DNA of 64,000 bases from Gudongella sp046224405. GTDB taxonomy: Bacteria; Bacillota; Clostridia; Tissierellales; Tissierellaceae. Position numbers and translations under genes: made by a program. The notes beneath the pieces are model-generated. The model did not search any database and was not told the origin of the DNA. It worked only from the letters and a program-made list of their open reading frames with translations. Positions within the stretch are counted from its first letter, which is position 1; every line of letters begins with the position of its first letter. Positions 1 through 6,995 of the stretch are shown here, piece after piece. The DNA lies in NCBI RefSeq assembly GCF_046224405.1, contig NZ_JBJXRK010000004.1:119610-183609 (forward strand). Direction: 5' to 3'.

Positions 1-30
1 GAATTGTGAATTGAGATCTGTGAATTAAAA

Positions 31-50
31 AACCAGGCTCTCGCCTGGTT
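31..50 (-). terminator. guaB terminator
   Basis: An 8-bp stem (AACCAGGC/GCCTGGTT) with a 4-base loop is followed by a T run on the minus strand, directly after the guaB stop codon. Confidence 0.85.
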
Positions 51-56
51 TTAAAA

Positions 57-1508
57 CTATCCTCTCTGATAGTTTGGTGATTCCTTTGTTATTGTAATAT
101 GGTGTGGGTGGTTTTCAACAAGAGATGCTCCAGAAATCTTTATCATCTTAGCCTTCTCCTGAAGCTCTGGAATATCCTTAGCACCAACATAGCCCATACC
201 TGATTTCAATCCACCTACCAGCTGATAAACCACATCTCCAAGCTTACCCTTGTAGTGGACCCTTCCTTCAACCCCTTCAGGTACATATTTCTTGGTATCC
301 TCCTGGAAGTATCTGTCCTTGCTTCCGGAATCCATAGCTCCCATGGAGCCCATGCCCCTGTATTCCTTGTATCTTCTTCCTTCAAAAAGAACCTCTTCTC
401 CAGGGCTCTCCTCTGTTCCAGCAAACATTGACCCTGCCATCACAACATTGGCTCCAGCTGCTATTGCCTTTGTAATATCTCCAGAATACTTGATCCCGCC
501 GTCAGCTATTATGGGAATTTCGTGCTCTGCAGCAGCCTTGGCGCAGTTCATAACTGCAGTTACCTGGGGAACCCCAATCCCTGTAACTACCCTCGTGGTA
601 CAGATTGAACCAGGTCCAATTCCAACCTTAACCGCATCCGCTCCAGCTTTTATAAGGTCCAGGGTTGCTTCTGCAGTTGCCACATTACCTGCAATAACCT
701 GAAGGTCAGGGTAGTTGGCCTTGATCTTTGAAACCGCCTCAAGCACTCCCTTTGAATGGCCATGGGCTGTGTCAACCACCACTACATCAACCTGGCTTTT
801 CACAAGGGCAGCGACCCTTTCCATCATATCAGCAGTAACTCCAACGGCTGCACCTGCAAGCAGTCTATCCTTCTTGTCCCTTGCGGAGTTAGGAAACTCA
901 ATTGACTTCTCTATGTCCTTGATTGTAATAAGACCCCTCAATTTGAAATCATCATCCACCAAAGGCAGCTTCTCGAACTTATGCTGCTTCATTATTTCAA
1001 GGGCCTCATCCATGGTTATGTCAATCTGTGCCGTAACAAGGTTTTCCTTTGTCATCACCTCGTCGATCTTTCTTGTGATGTCCTTCTCAAATCTTATGTC
1101 CCTGTTTGTAAGTATCCCCACAAGGGTGTTGTCCTCTTCAACAATGGGAACTCCTGAAATCCTGTATCTTTCCATTAGCTCCAAAGCATCGGAGACTGCA
1201 TGTTCCTTTGAAAGGGAAAAAGGATCTGTAATTATTCCATGCTCTGATCTTTTGACCCTATCAACTTCAAGGGCTTGCTTTTCAATGGACATATTCTTGT
1301 GAATTATACCTATTCCACCTTCCCTTGCTATTGCTATGGCCATCTTGGATTCAGTTACAGTGTCCATTCCAGCTGTCATCAATGGAATATTAAGCTTTAT
1401 CTTTCTTGTAAGCTGTGTGCCTACATTGGTGTTTCTTGGCAGTACCTCAGATTTCCCCGGCAAGAGAAGCACATCATCAAAGGTCAAACCCTCTCCAACA
1501 AATTCCAA
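57..1508 (-). CDS. guaB: IMP dehydrogenase
   Basis: This enzyme oxidises IMP to XMP with NAD+, the committed step to guanine nucleotides, in the cytoplasm. The 483 residues match the family norm. A (beta/alpha)8 barrel is interrupted by a CBS-domain pair at about residues 90-205. The catalytic loop GPGSICTTRVVTGIG carries the active-site Cys, and YRGMGSMGAM lies in the following substrate-binding region. The start is TTG (1506-1508), supported by GGAGGA six bases upstream. It has its own promoter and terminator, so it appears monocistronic. I am sure of the assignment. Confidence 0.98.
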   Translation of the reverse strand: MEFVGEGLTFDDVLLLPGKSEVLPRNTNVGTQLTRKIKLNIPLMTAGMDTVTESKMAIAIAREGGIGIIHKNMSIEKQALEVDRVKRSEHGIITDPFSLSKEHAVSDALELMERYRISGVPIVEEDNTLVGILTNRDIRFEKDITRKIDEVMTKENLVTAQIDITMDEALEIMKQHKFEKLPLVDDDFKLRGLITIKDIEKSIEFPNSARDKKDRLLAGAAVGVTADMMERVAALVKSQVDVVVVDTAHGHSKGVLEAVSKIKANYPDLQVIAGNVATAEATLDLIKAGADAVKVGIGPGSICTTRVVTGIGVPQVTAVMNCAKAAAEHEIPIIADGGIKYSGDITKAIAAGANVVMAGSMFAGTEESPGEEVLFEGRRYKEYRGMGSMGAMDSGSKDRYFQEDTKKYVPEGVEGRVHYKGKLGDVVYQLVGGLKSGMGYVGAKDIPELQEKAKMIKISGASLVENHPHHITITKESPNYQRG

Positions 1509-1549
1509 ATTAATTCCTCCTTTTTCAAACCCAGTTTATATTTCTTTAT

Positions 1550-1578
1550 AATGTAACAAAACCAATGGGTAATGTCAA
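1550..1578 (-). promoter_or_regulatory. guaB sigma-A promoter
   Basis: TTGACA (1573-1578) is separated by 17 bp from TACATT (1550-1555), about 40 bp upstream of the TTG start. No purine riboswitch is visible in the short leader. Confidence 0.75.
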
Positions 1579-1587
1579 GGAAAGAAA

Positions 1588-1608
1588 ATAGGAGCATCAA
1601 GCTCCTAT
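1588..1608 (-). terminator. nrfA terminator
   Basis: An 8-bp perfect stem (ATAGGAGC/GCTCCTAT) with a 5-base loop overlaps the nrfA stop codon and is followed by TTTTCTTT on the minus strand. Confidence 0.85.
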
Positions 1609-2777
1609 CTTAAAATATCTATCCCGGCTTGAGCAAGCTCCATTGCTTCTTCAAGCAGCTCCAATGCCAGCCTGTTGTTGTGATATCCTTCGCTGTTCTC
1701 CACAAAAACAAAGTCCCACTTAAATTGTGCCTGACGGTGATAATTTCTCGCTTCCTGGAGAACCTCATCGCTTACGGTCTGGTTGTTTGTCTCTTCTGTC
1801 AACATACCTATGAGGTCCATCAATACTCTTGAAGATTCGTTCATCTTTTCCTCTACATTTCCTTGGATATCCTCAACCCACGCTATCAAAGATTCTGGTG
1901 TCTGGTCACTGTGACAGCCCATGCAGGATGCTTCAAGTGTCTTTAAAGGACTTGTCCAGTGATGTGACCTGAAGGCATCCCCTTGGGGACTTTCCTCTGA
2001 AGGCATGTGACAGTCAATACACGTCAGTCCAAAACGCGAATGGAGGCTTCCCTGGAAGGTCTCAAACTCAGGGTGTTGAACCTTTAGCAGTTGTGTACCA
2101 GTTGAAGGGTGCTCCCAGTCATAGTAGCCTATCTCATCAAAGTACTGAATCATGCCATCGGTGCCGAATCCGTTGTGCCATGGCAAAGTAACCACCTTGG
2201 TCTCAGGGTCCTGGTAGTATTCCACATGACATTGACCACAAACCATTTCCCTCGGCTCAAATTCCTCCCCGAGATTTTCAACTCCTGTCATGAAATGTCC
2301 TCTGTTGATGTTGATAACACCTGGAGTGTTCTCATGGCAGTCATAGCAGGATATGGTATTGACCATATTCTCTGTTGCCTCCTCAAATGTCATGGAATGG
2401 GCTGTTATACCTTCCTCCTCAACCATCTTCAGGTAGTCTGGAGACTTGCAGGCGAAGCAGCTGGCAGCAGCCTTTGGTCTCTCTGTATGTATGACATCCT
2501 CCAATGCATAGGTGTGACCCCTTGCCCTCAGGTATTCAATGCTGAATCCATAGCCTTCATAGAAGGTCTTCAACTCAGGATACTTTTCAAGGTAATCAAT
2601 CGGCACTGATCCGCCAAAGGTTGTCTCTACCATTTCGTTGTTTCTCAGGTAGGTCTCATACACAAGCGGATGCTCATCCTCCCACTCCGAAGCTGGTATA
2701 ATATCTTCAGCTCCATTTCCGCAACCTGTGGCAAAGGACAGTAAAACAGCCAACAAGAAGGCCGATTTCTTCTTCAT
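1605..2777 (-). CDS. nrfA: Ammonia-forming cytochrome c nitrite reductase (NrfA-type), lipoprotein
   Basis: NrfA reduces nitrite to ammonium with six electrons. Five haem-binding motifs are visible: CFACK at about residue 107, the lysine-ligated catalytic haem diagnostic of NrfA, then CYDCH (144), CGQCH (180), CIDCH (253) and CMGCH (285). The active-site Tyr after haem 3 (QCHVEYY) and the His in QHPEFE are present. The N-terminus is a lipoprotein signal ending ATGC, so the protein should be tethered outside the membrane. I chose ATG at 2777 because the GTG at 2786 overlaps AAGGAG. At 390 aa it is shorter than the roughly 440-480 aa of proteobacterial NrfA. The usual quinol dehydrogenase partner NrfH is not adjacent; the upstream gene is a peptidase-like amidohydrolase 40 bp away. 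Confidence 0.92.
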   Translation of the reverse strand: MKKKSAFLLAVLLSFATGCGNGAEDIIPASEWEDEHPLVYETYLRNNEMVETTFGGSVPIDYLEKYPELKTFYEGYGFSIEYLRARGHTYALEDVIHTERPKAAASCFACKSPDYLKMVEEEGITAHSMTFEEATENMVNTISCYDCHENTPGVININRGHFMTGVENLGEEFEPREMVCGQCHVEYYQDPETKVVTLPWHNGFGTDGMIQYFDEIGYYDWEHPSTGTQLLKVQHPEFETFQGSLHSRFGLTCIDCHMPSEESPQGDAFRSHHWTSPLKTLEASCMGCHSDQTPESLIAWVEDIQGNVEEKMNESSRVLMDLIGMLTEETNNQTVSDEVLQEARNYHRQAQFKWDFVFVENSEGYHNNRLALELLEEAMELAQAGIDILR

Positions 2778-2817
2778 TTTACTCACCTCCTTCCCTCGGT
2801 TATATTATACCCGTTTA

Positions 2818-4050
2818 TCACTCCCTTACTTCCATCAGCTTCAGGCAGGCAAGAACCATTGTCCTTGTACAGAACTTTATCCACCTTTCGTCTACATCGA
2901 ATGTGGGACTGTGTCCAGGTCCATAGTTTCCTGTTCCCACCTTATAGTAGAGGGACTCCACCCTCTGGGATATGAATCCAAAATCCTCTGCTGCCATCAC
3001 CGGCTGGGCATCCTGGATAACACACCCTTCCAGGCAGGTCTCCCCAGGGGAATCCATGTCGATGTCACTAACAAGTTCATTGTAGCTGTCCTTCAGCAGT
3101 CCTCCCACAATCCTTGCAGCCTCCTTGCTGTTGCTTACAGAAGGATAACCATCTTTGAACACGCACTCGCATTCCCCTCCAAAGGCCTTGGCAATCCCCG
3201 AGGATATCTTAGCTATCTGGTCCCTAATCACCTCCCTGGATCTGCCATCAAGTGACCGTATGATCCCCTTCAACTGGACCATGTCCGCTATTACATTGGT
3301 GGCATTTCCCCCAGAGACCATCCCCACAGATAAGGTGGCTGTGGAAAACGGGTCAAGGTTCCTGCCCTGTATTGAATTCAAAGCCACAATAATATGGCCC
3401 GCAATGTTAATTGCATCTATACCCTGCTGCGGCTTTCTTGAGTGTGCAGACTTTCCCCTAATGGTTAATGTGAACCCATCTGAACAGGCTGTTATGATCC
3501 CTTGGTTCAAATGCACCAACCCTTTGTCCATGGGCATTACGTGAAGTGCCAGGGCCAGGTCCACATCTGGGTCCAAAAGTACTCCTCCTTCTATCATCCT
3601 CCTTGCACCTGCTCCCCTTTCCTCGCCAGGCTGATACAGGAACTTGACAATGCCACTCCATTCACCTCTCAAGCGGCTCATTACCCTTGCCACGGCAACA
3701 AGATTAGCGGTGTGGACATCGTGACCACAGGCATGCATGATCCCCTTGTTCCTGGATTTGAACTCCGATTCCACCTGCTCCTCAATGGGCAGTGCGTCCA
3801 TGTCAGCCCTTAAAAGCACAGTCTTGTATTTTTGACCCGGCTCCGGTGCCTTTCCACCTTCCATGGTGAATAAAATTCCTGTATCACCTACAAGTTCAAG
3901 GTTTCCGTCAAGTTTGGACAAACTTTCTGCAACAAGCCTTGAGGTCTGGTATTCCACGTGGGACAGCTCGGGGTTCTGGTGGATTTTTCTTCTCAGCTCC
4001 ACTGTATCATTTTCATATTCATTTGTGAGATTCAATATCTTATCAATCAT
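2818..4050 (-). CDS. M20-family amidohydrolase (N-acyl amino acid / hippurate hydrolase type)
   Basis: This is a cytoplasmic metal-dependent hydrolase of the M20D group, which removes acyl groups from amino acids or related conjugates. Recognisable motifs are RADMDALPIEE, HACGHDVHTA (metal ligands), PGEERGAGARRMIEGG, MAAEDFGF and GHSPTFDVDE, in the usual order, with a dimerisation lid domain between them. About 410 residues is normal. ATG at 4050 has AGGTG six bases upstream; a GTG at 4059 lies inside that ribosome-binding site and is less likely. It precedes nrfA by 40 bp and may be co-transcribed with it, though no functional link is obvious. The true substrate cannot be told from sequence. 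Confidence 0.88.
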   Translation of the reverse strand: MIDKILNLTNEYENDTVELRRKIHQNPELSHVEYQTSRLVAESLSKLDGNLELVGDTGILFTMEGGKAPEPGQKYKTVLLRADMDALPIEEQVESEFKSRNKGIMHACGHDVHTANLVAVARVMSRLRGEWSGIVKFLYQPGEERGAGARRMIEGGVLLDPDVDLALALHVMPMDKGLVHLNQGIITACSDGFTLTIRGKSAHSRKPQQGIDAINIAGHIIVALNSIQGRNLDPFSTATLSVGMVSGGNATNVIADMVQLKGIIRSLDGRSREVIRDQIAKISSGIAKAFGGECECVFKDGYPSVSNSKEAARIVGGLLKDSYNELVSDIDMDSPGETCLEGCVIQDAQPVMAAEDFGFISQRVESLYYKVGTGNYGPGHSPTFDVDERWIKFCTRTMVLACLKLMEVRE

Positions 4051-4105
4051 AAGCTTCACCTGGTCATAATATACCCTATATCATACAGGTTTATAGCACA
4101 CAAAA

Positions 4106-4153
4106 AAGTGCGGCCTTCAAACATCCACCATAGAATGTTTGAAGGCCGCACTT
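4106..4153 (-). terminator. Long terminator hairpin downstream of the ars operon
   Basis: A perfect 19-bp stem (4106-4124 with 4135-4153, ten-base loop) is followed by six Ts on the minus strand. It ends the arsR-arsC-CobW transcript. It is unusually long and perfect for an intrinsic terminator. Confidence 0.9.
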
Positions 4154-4171
4154 TTATTTCGCTGAAGAAAC

Positions 4172-5101
4172 CTATCTCATCTTCATTGGTATTCCAATTT
4201 TATCTTCCCATGCCTTGGCCATGGGCCTTATTATCTGAGGCCCAATTTTTGATATGACAACCAGCTGCTCCTCTTCTCTTGGCTCCGTGTTTTTAATGTC
4301 CAGCCTGTTGCCGACAACATCAATCTGGCTCCAACCCTTTTCCAGTCTTGCAAAGCCCTTTATTCTGTATGCATCCTTCTTGATTTCATCAATGAAACTG
4401 GAAAGCTCCTTTTCCCCAAGAGGGCTTTCAAAGCTTATTGTCAGAGTCTTTGGCTTGTTCTCCGGAGCATTGGTTGAATCTTCCCCTTCGGTCCATTTGT
4501 ATTTCATAAGGTCCTCACCCAGAAAATTGTAATCCAATCTCCCATGGCTTGATGTTTCAATTGGAACTATTGGATTTATCTCCTTGATCTTCTCTATTGT
4601 CCTTGTGAGACTGCTCTCATCCACCAGGTCAGTCTTGCTAAGCACGGCAAGGTGGCAATGCTTTATCTGTCTTTCAACTGTTTCAAGGTCTTCAAGCTGA
4701 TCCATAAAATTAAGTGCATCCGTTACGCAGATAGCTCCCCTGTAGTCATAAACACTTCCCTTTACAGACTCAACACCTTCCATTATCTCTCCGATGTTTG
4801 AAGGATCTGCAAGCCCTGATGACTCAACAAACAGATACCTTATATCCCTGTCAGCCATTTCAACCATTGCCTGAGCAAAATTCAACTTCAGACATGAGCA
4901 AAAGATGGATCCCCTGTTTATTTCAGTAAGCTCCAGACCATCCTTCCTTATGATGTCACCGTCTATTCCAATCCTTCCGAATTCATTCATTATGACGCCA
5001 ACCTTCTCATGGGAAAGGTCCTCAAGAATATTCCTGAGGAAGGTTGTCTTTCCCGCTCCAAGAAAGCCAGTCAACAGATACAGGTCAATTTTTCTATCCA
5101 C
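4172..5101 (-). CDS. CobW/COG0523 family G3E GTPase
   Basis: G3E GTPases of this family act as metal chaperones or insertases. Walker A is TGFLGAGKTT near residue 11, followed by MNEFG, a VESSGLADP Walker B-like segment and the SKTD guanine-specificity motif, then a short CobW C-terminal domain. The usual CxCC metal-binding motif reads CSCLK, so one of the three Cys is missing. The GTG start overlaps the arsC stop (TAGTG) with GAGGAG upstream, implying coupled translation. As third gene of an arsR-arsC operon it could serve metalloid stress, but that role is inferred from context only. Confidence 0.88.
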   Translation of the reverse strand: MDRKIDLYLLTGFLGAGKTTFLRNILEDLSHEKVGVIMNEFGRIGIDGDIIRKDGLELTEINRGSIFCSCLKLNFAQAMVEMADRDIRYLFVESSGLADPSNIGEIMEGVESVKGSVYDYRGAICVTDALNFMDQLEDLETVERQIKHCHLAVLSKTDLVDESSLTRTIEKIKEINPIVPIETSSHGRLDYNFLGEDLMKYKWTEGEDSTNAPENKPKTLTISFESPLGEKELSSFIDEIKKDAYRIKGFARLEKGWSQIDVVGNRLDIKNTEPREEEQLVVISKIGPQIIRPMAKAWEDKIGIPMKMR

Positions 5102-5505
5102 TACTTACTCTCCTCTTCCTTAGCTCTCTTTATCAAATCCTCAACCTTTTCCTTTATTATATCCCTGGTCTCCCTGTAATCCTCAATAGGTCCACCGGAG
5201 GGATCGTCCAAGCCCCAGTCCTCCATAAATCTGTTTGGGACAAAAGGACAAACCACATTACACCCCATTGTTATGAGATAATCCACTTCGTCAGGTACTG
5301 CATCCATTAGCTTGGGATAATGACCGGACATGTCAACGCCGGCTTCCTCCATTACTTCCTTTGCCAAAGGCTTTACCTCAGGGTACTCCTCGGTACCTGC
5401 AGAATATACCTCAAAATCGTCTCCTCCCAGGTGCTTGAGCCAACCTTCAGCCATCTGAGACCTGCAAGAATTGTGCACACACACAAACGCAACTTTAGTT
5501 CCCAT
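5101..5505 (-). CDS. arsC: Thioredoxin-coupled arsenate reductase (ArsC, low-Mr phosphatase fold)
   Basis: ArsC reduces arsenate to arsenite using thioredoxin. The phosphatase-like P-loop is VCVHNSCRSQMAE (nucleophile near Cys9, loop Arg after it), and the shuttle cysteines are in TMGCNVVCPFVPN (about Cys82 and Cys87). The acid loop is DDPSGG. At 134 aa it is typical. AAGGAG of its ribosome-binding site overlaps the end of arsR, so it is the second gene of the operon. The spacing of the second Cys pair differs slightly from Bacillus/Staphylococcus ArsC. No arsenite efflux gene (ArsB/Acr3) accompanies it. Confidence 0.88.
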   Translation of the reverse strand: MGTKVAFVCVHNSCRSQMAEGWLKHLGGDDFEVYSAGTEEYPEVKPLAKEVMEEAGVDMSGHYPKLMDAVPDEVDYLITMGCNVVCPFVPNRFMEDWGLDDPSGGPIEDYRETRDIIKEKVEDLIKRAKEEESK

Positions 5506-5516
5506 CTAACCACTCC

Positions 5517-5828
5517 TTAAAGTTTACATATTCTTGTCTTTCTATGACATATGCAGTTTTCCTTCGGATTGGTCAGATACTCAAGATAACCCGAAAGATC
5601 CTCCACGACATCATGATTTATACTGTAATTCATCCATTTTCCTGCTTTTTTCCCTTCAACAACCCCTGATTTCACAAGTATTTTCATATGATGAGATATT
5701 GTAGGCTGAGTCAGCTCCAAACCCTCCATAATGTCACAAGCGCACATATCTCCGCATGATAGCATATCGAGAATCAAAAGCCTGTTTTTGTCAGCCAGTG
5801 CCTTTAAAACATCTACTCTACGATCCAT
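5517..5828 (-). CDS. arsR: ArsR-family metalloregulatory repressor
   Basis: This is a small winged-helix repressor expected to leave DNA when arsenite or antimonite binds. CGDMCACDI occupies the place of the ELCVCDL metal motif of ArsR/SmtB repressors, and LTQPTISHHMKIL is the recognition helix. An extra Cys-rich tail (NCICHRKTRIC) could supply more thiol ligands. ATG at 5828 is preferred: GTG at 5840 is only one base from AAGGGG. It heads the arsR-arsC-CobW operon and probably represses its own promoter at 5886-5914. Confidence 0.9.
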   Translation of the reverse strand: MDRRVDVLKALADKNRLLILDMLSCGDMCACDIMEGLELTQPTISHHMKILVKSGVVEGKKAGKWMNYSINHDVVEDLSGYLEYLTNPKENCICHRKTRICKL

Positions 5829-5885
5829 ACATACCCACACCCCTTTGCTTCTTTTACATTTAAATTTATCTATCTATATGTTAAA

Positions 5886-5914
5886 AGAATAACCCACTTT
5901 CGTGGGCTTGTCAA
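5886..5914 (-). promoter_or_regulatory. ars operon promoter with hairpin in its spacer
   Basis: TTGACA (5909-5914), 17 bp and TATTCT (5886-5891). The spacer contains a CCCAC-TTTC-GTGGG palindrome (5893-5906). Just downstream, an imperfect palindrome with ACAT and ATGT ends (about 5855-5880) is a possible ArsR operator. The palindrome may also act as a weak terminator for the upstream thioredoxin-like gene. Confidence 0.7.
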
Positions 5915-5986
5915 TACTTTATCAATGATTTTGCAATAATTTTACAATAATTCAACAATCATTGCCTAAAGGGTATGGATCCATGG

Positions 5987-6223
5987 CTACTTTTCTAAAA
6001 TAATCCTTTTGAAATCCTCAACACTTGGTATCCTGCCTGTTGTCAGGACCTTTTCATCAACTACAATTCCTGGAGTTGTAAGGATTCCATACTTCATCAT
6101 GGTTACCAGGTCTTCAACCTTTTCCAACTGTACCTCCTGCCCAAGCTCATCAATGGCCTTTTGGGCATTTGCATATGACTTGTCACATTTGTCACAGCCT
6201 GTTCCCAGAATCTTGATTACCAT
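5987..6223 (-). CDS. Small thioredoxin-like redox protein
   Basis: This is a 78-aa single-domain thioredoxin fold of the 'redox-active disulfide protein 2' type. The active site is GTGCDKCDKS near residues 7-16 (CxxC), and the cis-Pro loop is TTPGIVVD. The family often sits beside ArsR regulators and putative organoarsenical or metal permeases. Here it lies just upstream of the ars operon, with a separate promoter between them. GGAGGTGACAT precedes the ATG. It could reduce ArsC or a metalloid carrier, but no permease is present to support that. Confidence 0.82.
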   Translation of the reverse strand: MVIKILGTGCDKCDKSYANAQKAIDELGQEVQLEKVEDLVTMMKYGILTTPGIVVDEKVLTTGRIPSVEDFKRIILEK

Positions 6224-6248
6224 ATGTCACCTCCGTTCAATGAATATC

Positions 6249-6812
6249 TTACCCAGCAACTGCAACTTTAAGCTGACTATGTCCATAATTTCTTAAATAT
6301 CCCGAATATATAAGTTCCAGACCTTCATACTCAATTATGTCCATAGGTGAAGTAAGACCTGGATGCTTGCTTGATAGGTCGATTCCACTCTTAAGGAAAA
6401 CCTCCGAAACAAATTGGGAGCAGAAGTACTTATATTTTCTACTTAGTGGATAATTTAAGGATGCTGTTATAATTCCAAGAAAGCTGTATGTATACTTATG
6501 GCCTTCTGCTCTGAACCTGTCAATTTCATTTTTTATGCTTCTGTATTGCTTCCCGGTAACCTTAAGTTCATAAAGTGAACAGGTCGTATTTGGGAATCTG
6601 CTGAATGTTCCGTGATGAATGTCCTCCCTTACGAATCCAGCGAAGAATGGGTTGTATGGATTGAGCCTTCCAAAGCTGTAAACCTGGTCAAGATTTTCAT
6701 CCAAAGCAATGGATACATGTGTATAAGGATGGTCAGTAAAGAAATTGATCGTCCTTGAAAACATGGAACCACTATGGGATAAAAGTAGATAAACTGAATA
6801 TTCTTTTTTCAT
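6249..6812 (-). CDS. Permuted papain-fold (YiiX/NlpC-P60-like) protein, function unknown
   Basis: The 187 residues contain THVSIAL (His32) near the N-terminus and YFCSQFVSEVF (Cys131) later. This is the His-then-Cys order of circularly permuted NlpC/P60 (YiiX-like) enzymes, which hydrolyse amide or ester bonds. No signal peptide or membrane segment is evident, so it is probably cytoplasmic. The ATG has GGAGAG upstream. The stop lies 25 bp before the thioredoxin-like gene, so the two could be co-transcribed. The substrate is unknown; the fold assignment is by motif only. Confidence 0.7.
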   Translation of the reverse strand: MKKEYSVYLLLSHSGSMFSRTINFFTDHPYTHVSIALDENLDQVYSFGRLNPYNPFFAGFVREDIHHGTFSRFPNTTCSLYELKVTGKQYRSIKNEIDRFRAEGHKYTYSFLGIITASLNYPLSRKYKYFCSQFVSEVFLKSGIDLSSKHPGLTSPMDIIEYEGLELIYSGYLRNYGHSQLKVAVAG

Positions 6813-6879
6813 ATGTTCTCTCCATCTATATTATTATCTTCTAATGATACTCCTTTTTTTGCATATTTACAATAAAAAA

Positions 6880-6904
6880 ATCTGGATCGAGGATTGCTCC
6901 AGAT
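6880..6904 (-). terminator. Second terminator downstream of groEL
   Basis: A 7-bp stem (ATCTGGA/TCCAGAT) with an 11-base loop is followed by seven Ts on the minus strand. Confidence 0.75.
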
Positions 6905-6948
6905 TAGGTTACATCAAAGTTCCATCATTCTCGGACATCAGATAAAAT

Positions 6949-6970
6949 CCCCACCTGTAATCAGGTGGGG
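6949..6970 (-). terminator. groEL terminator
   Basis: A 9-bp perfect GC-rich stem (CCCCACCTG/CAGGTGGGG) with a 4-base loop is followed by ATTTTATCT on the minus strand, 25 bp after the groEL stop. Confidence 0.88.
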
Positions 6971-6995
6971 ATAAATGTCCTTAAGTTATTGGTGG

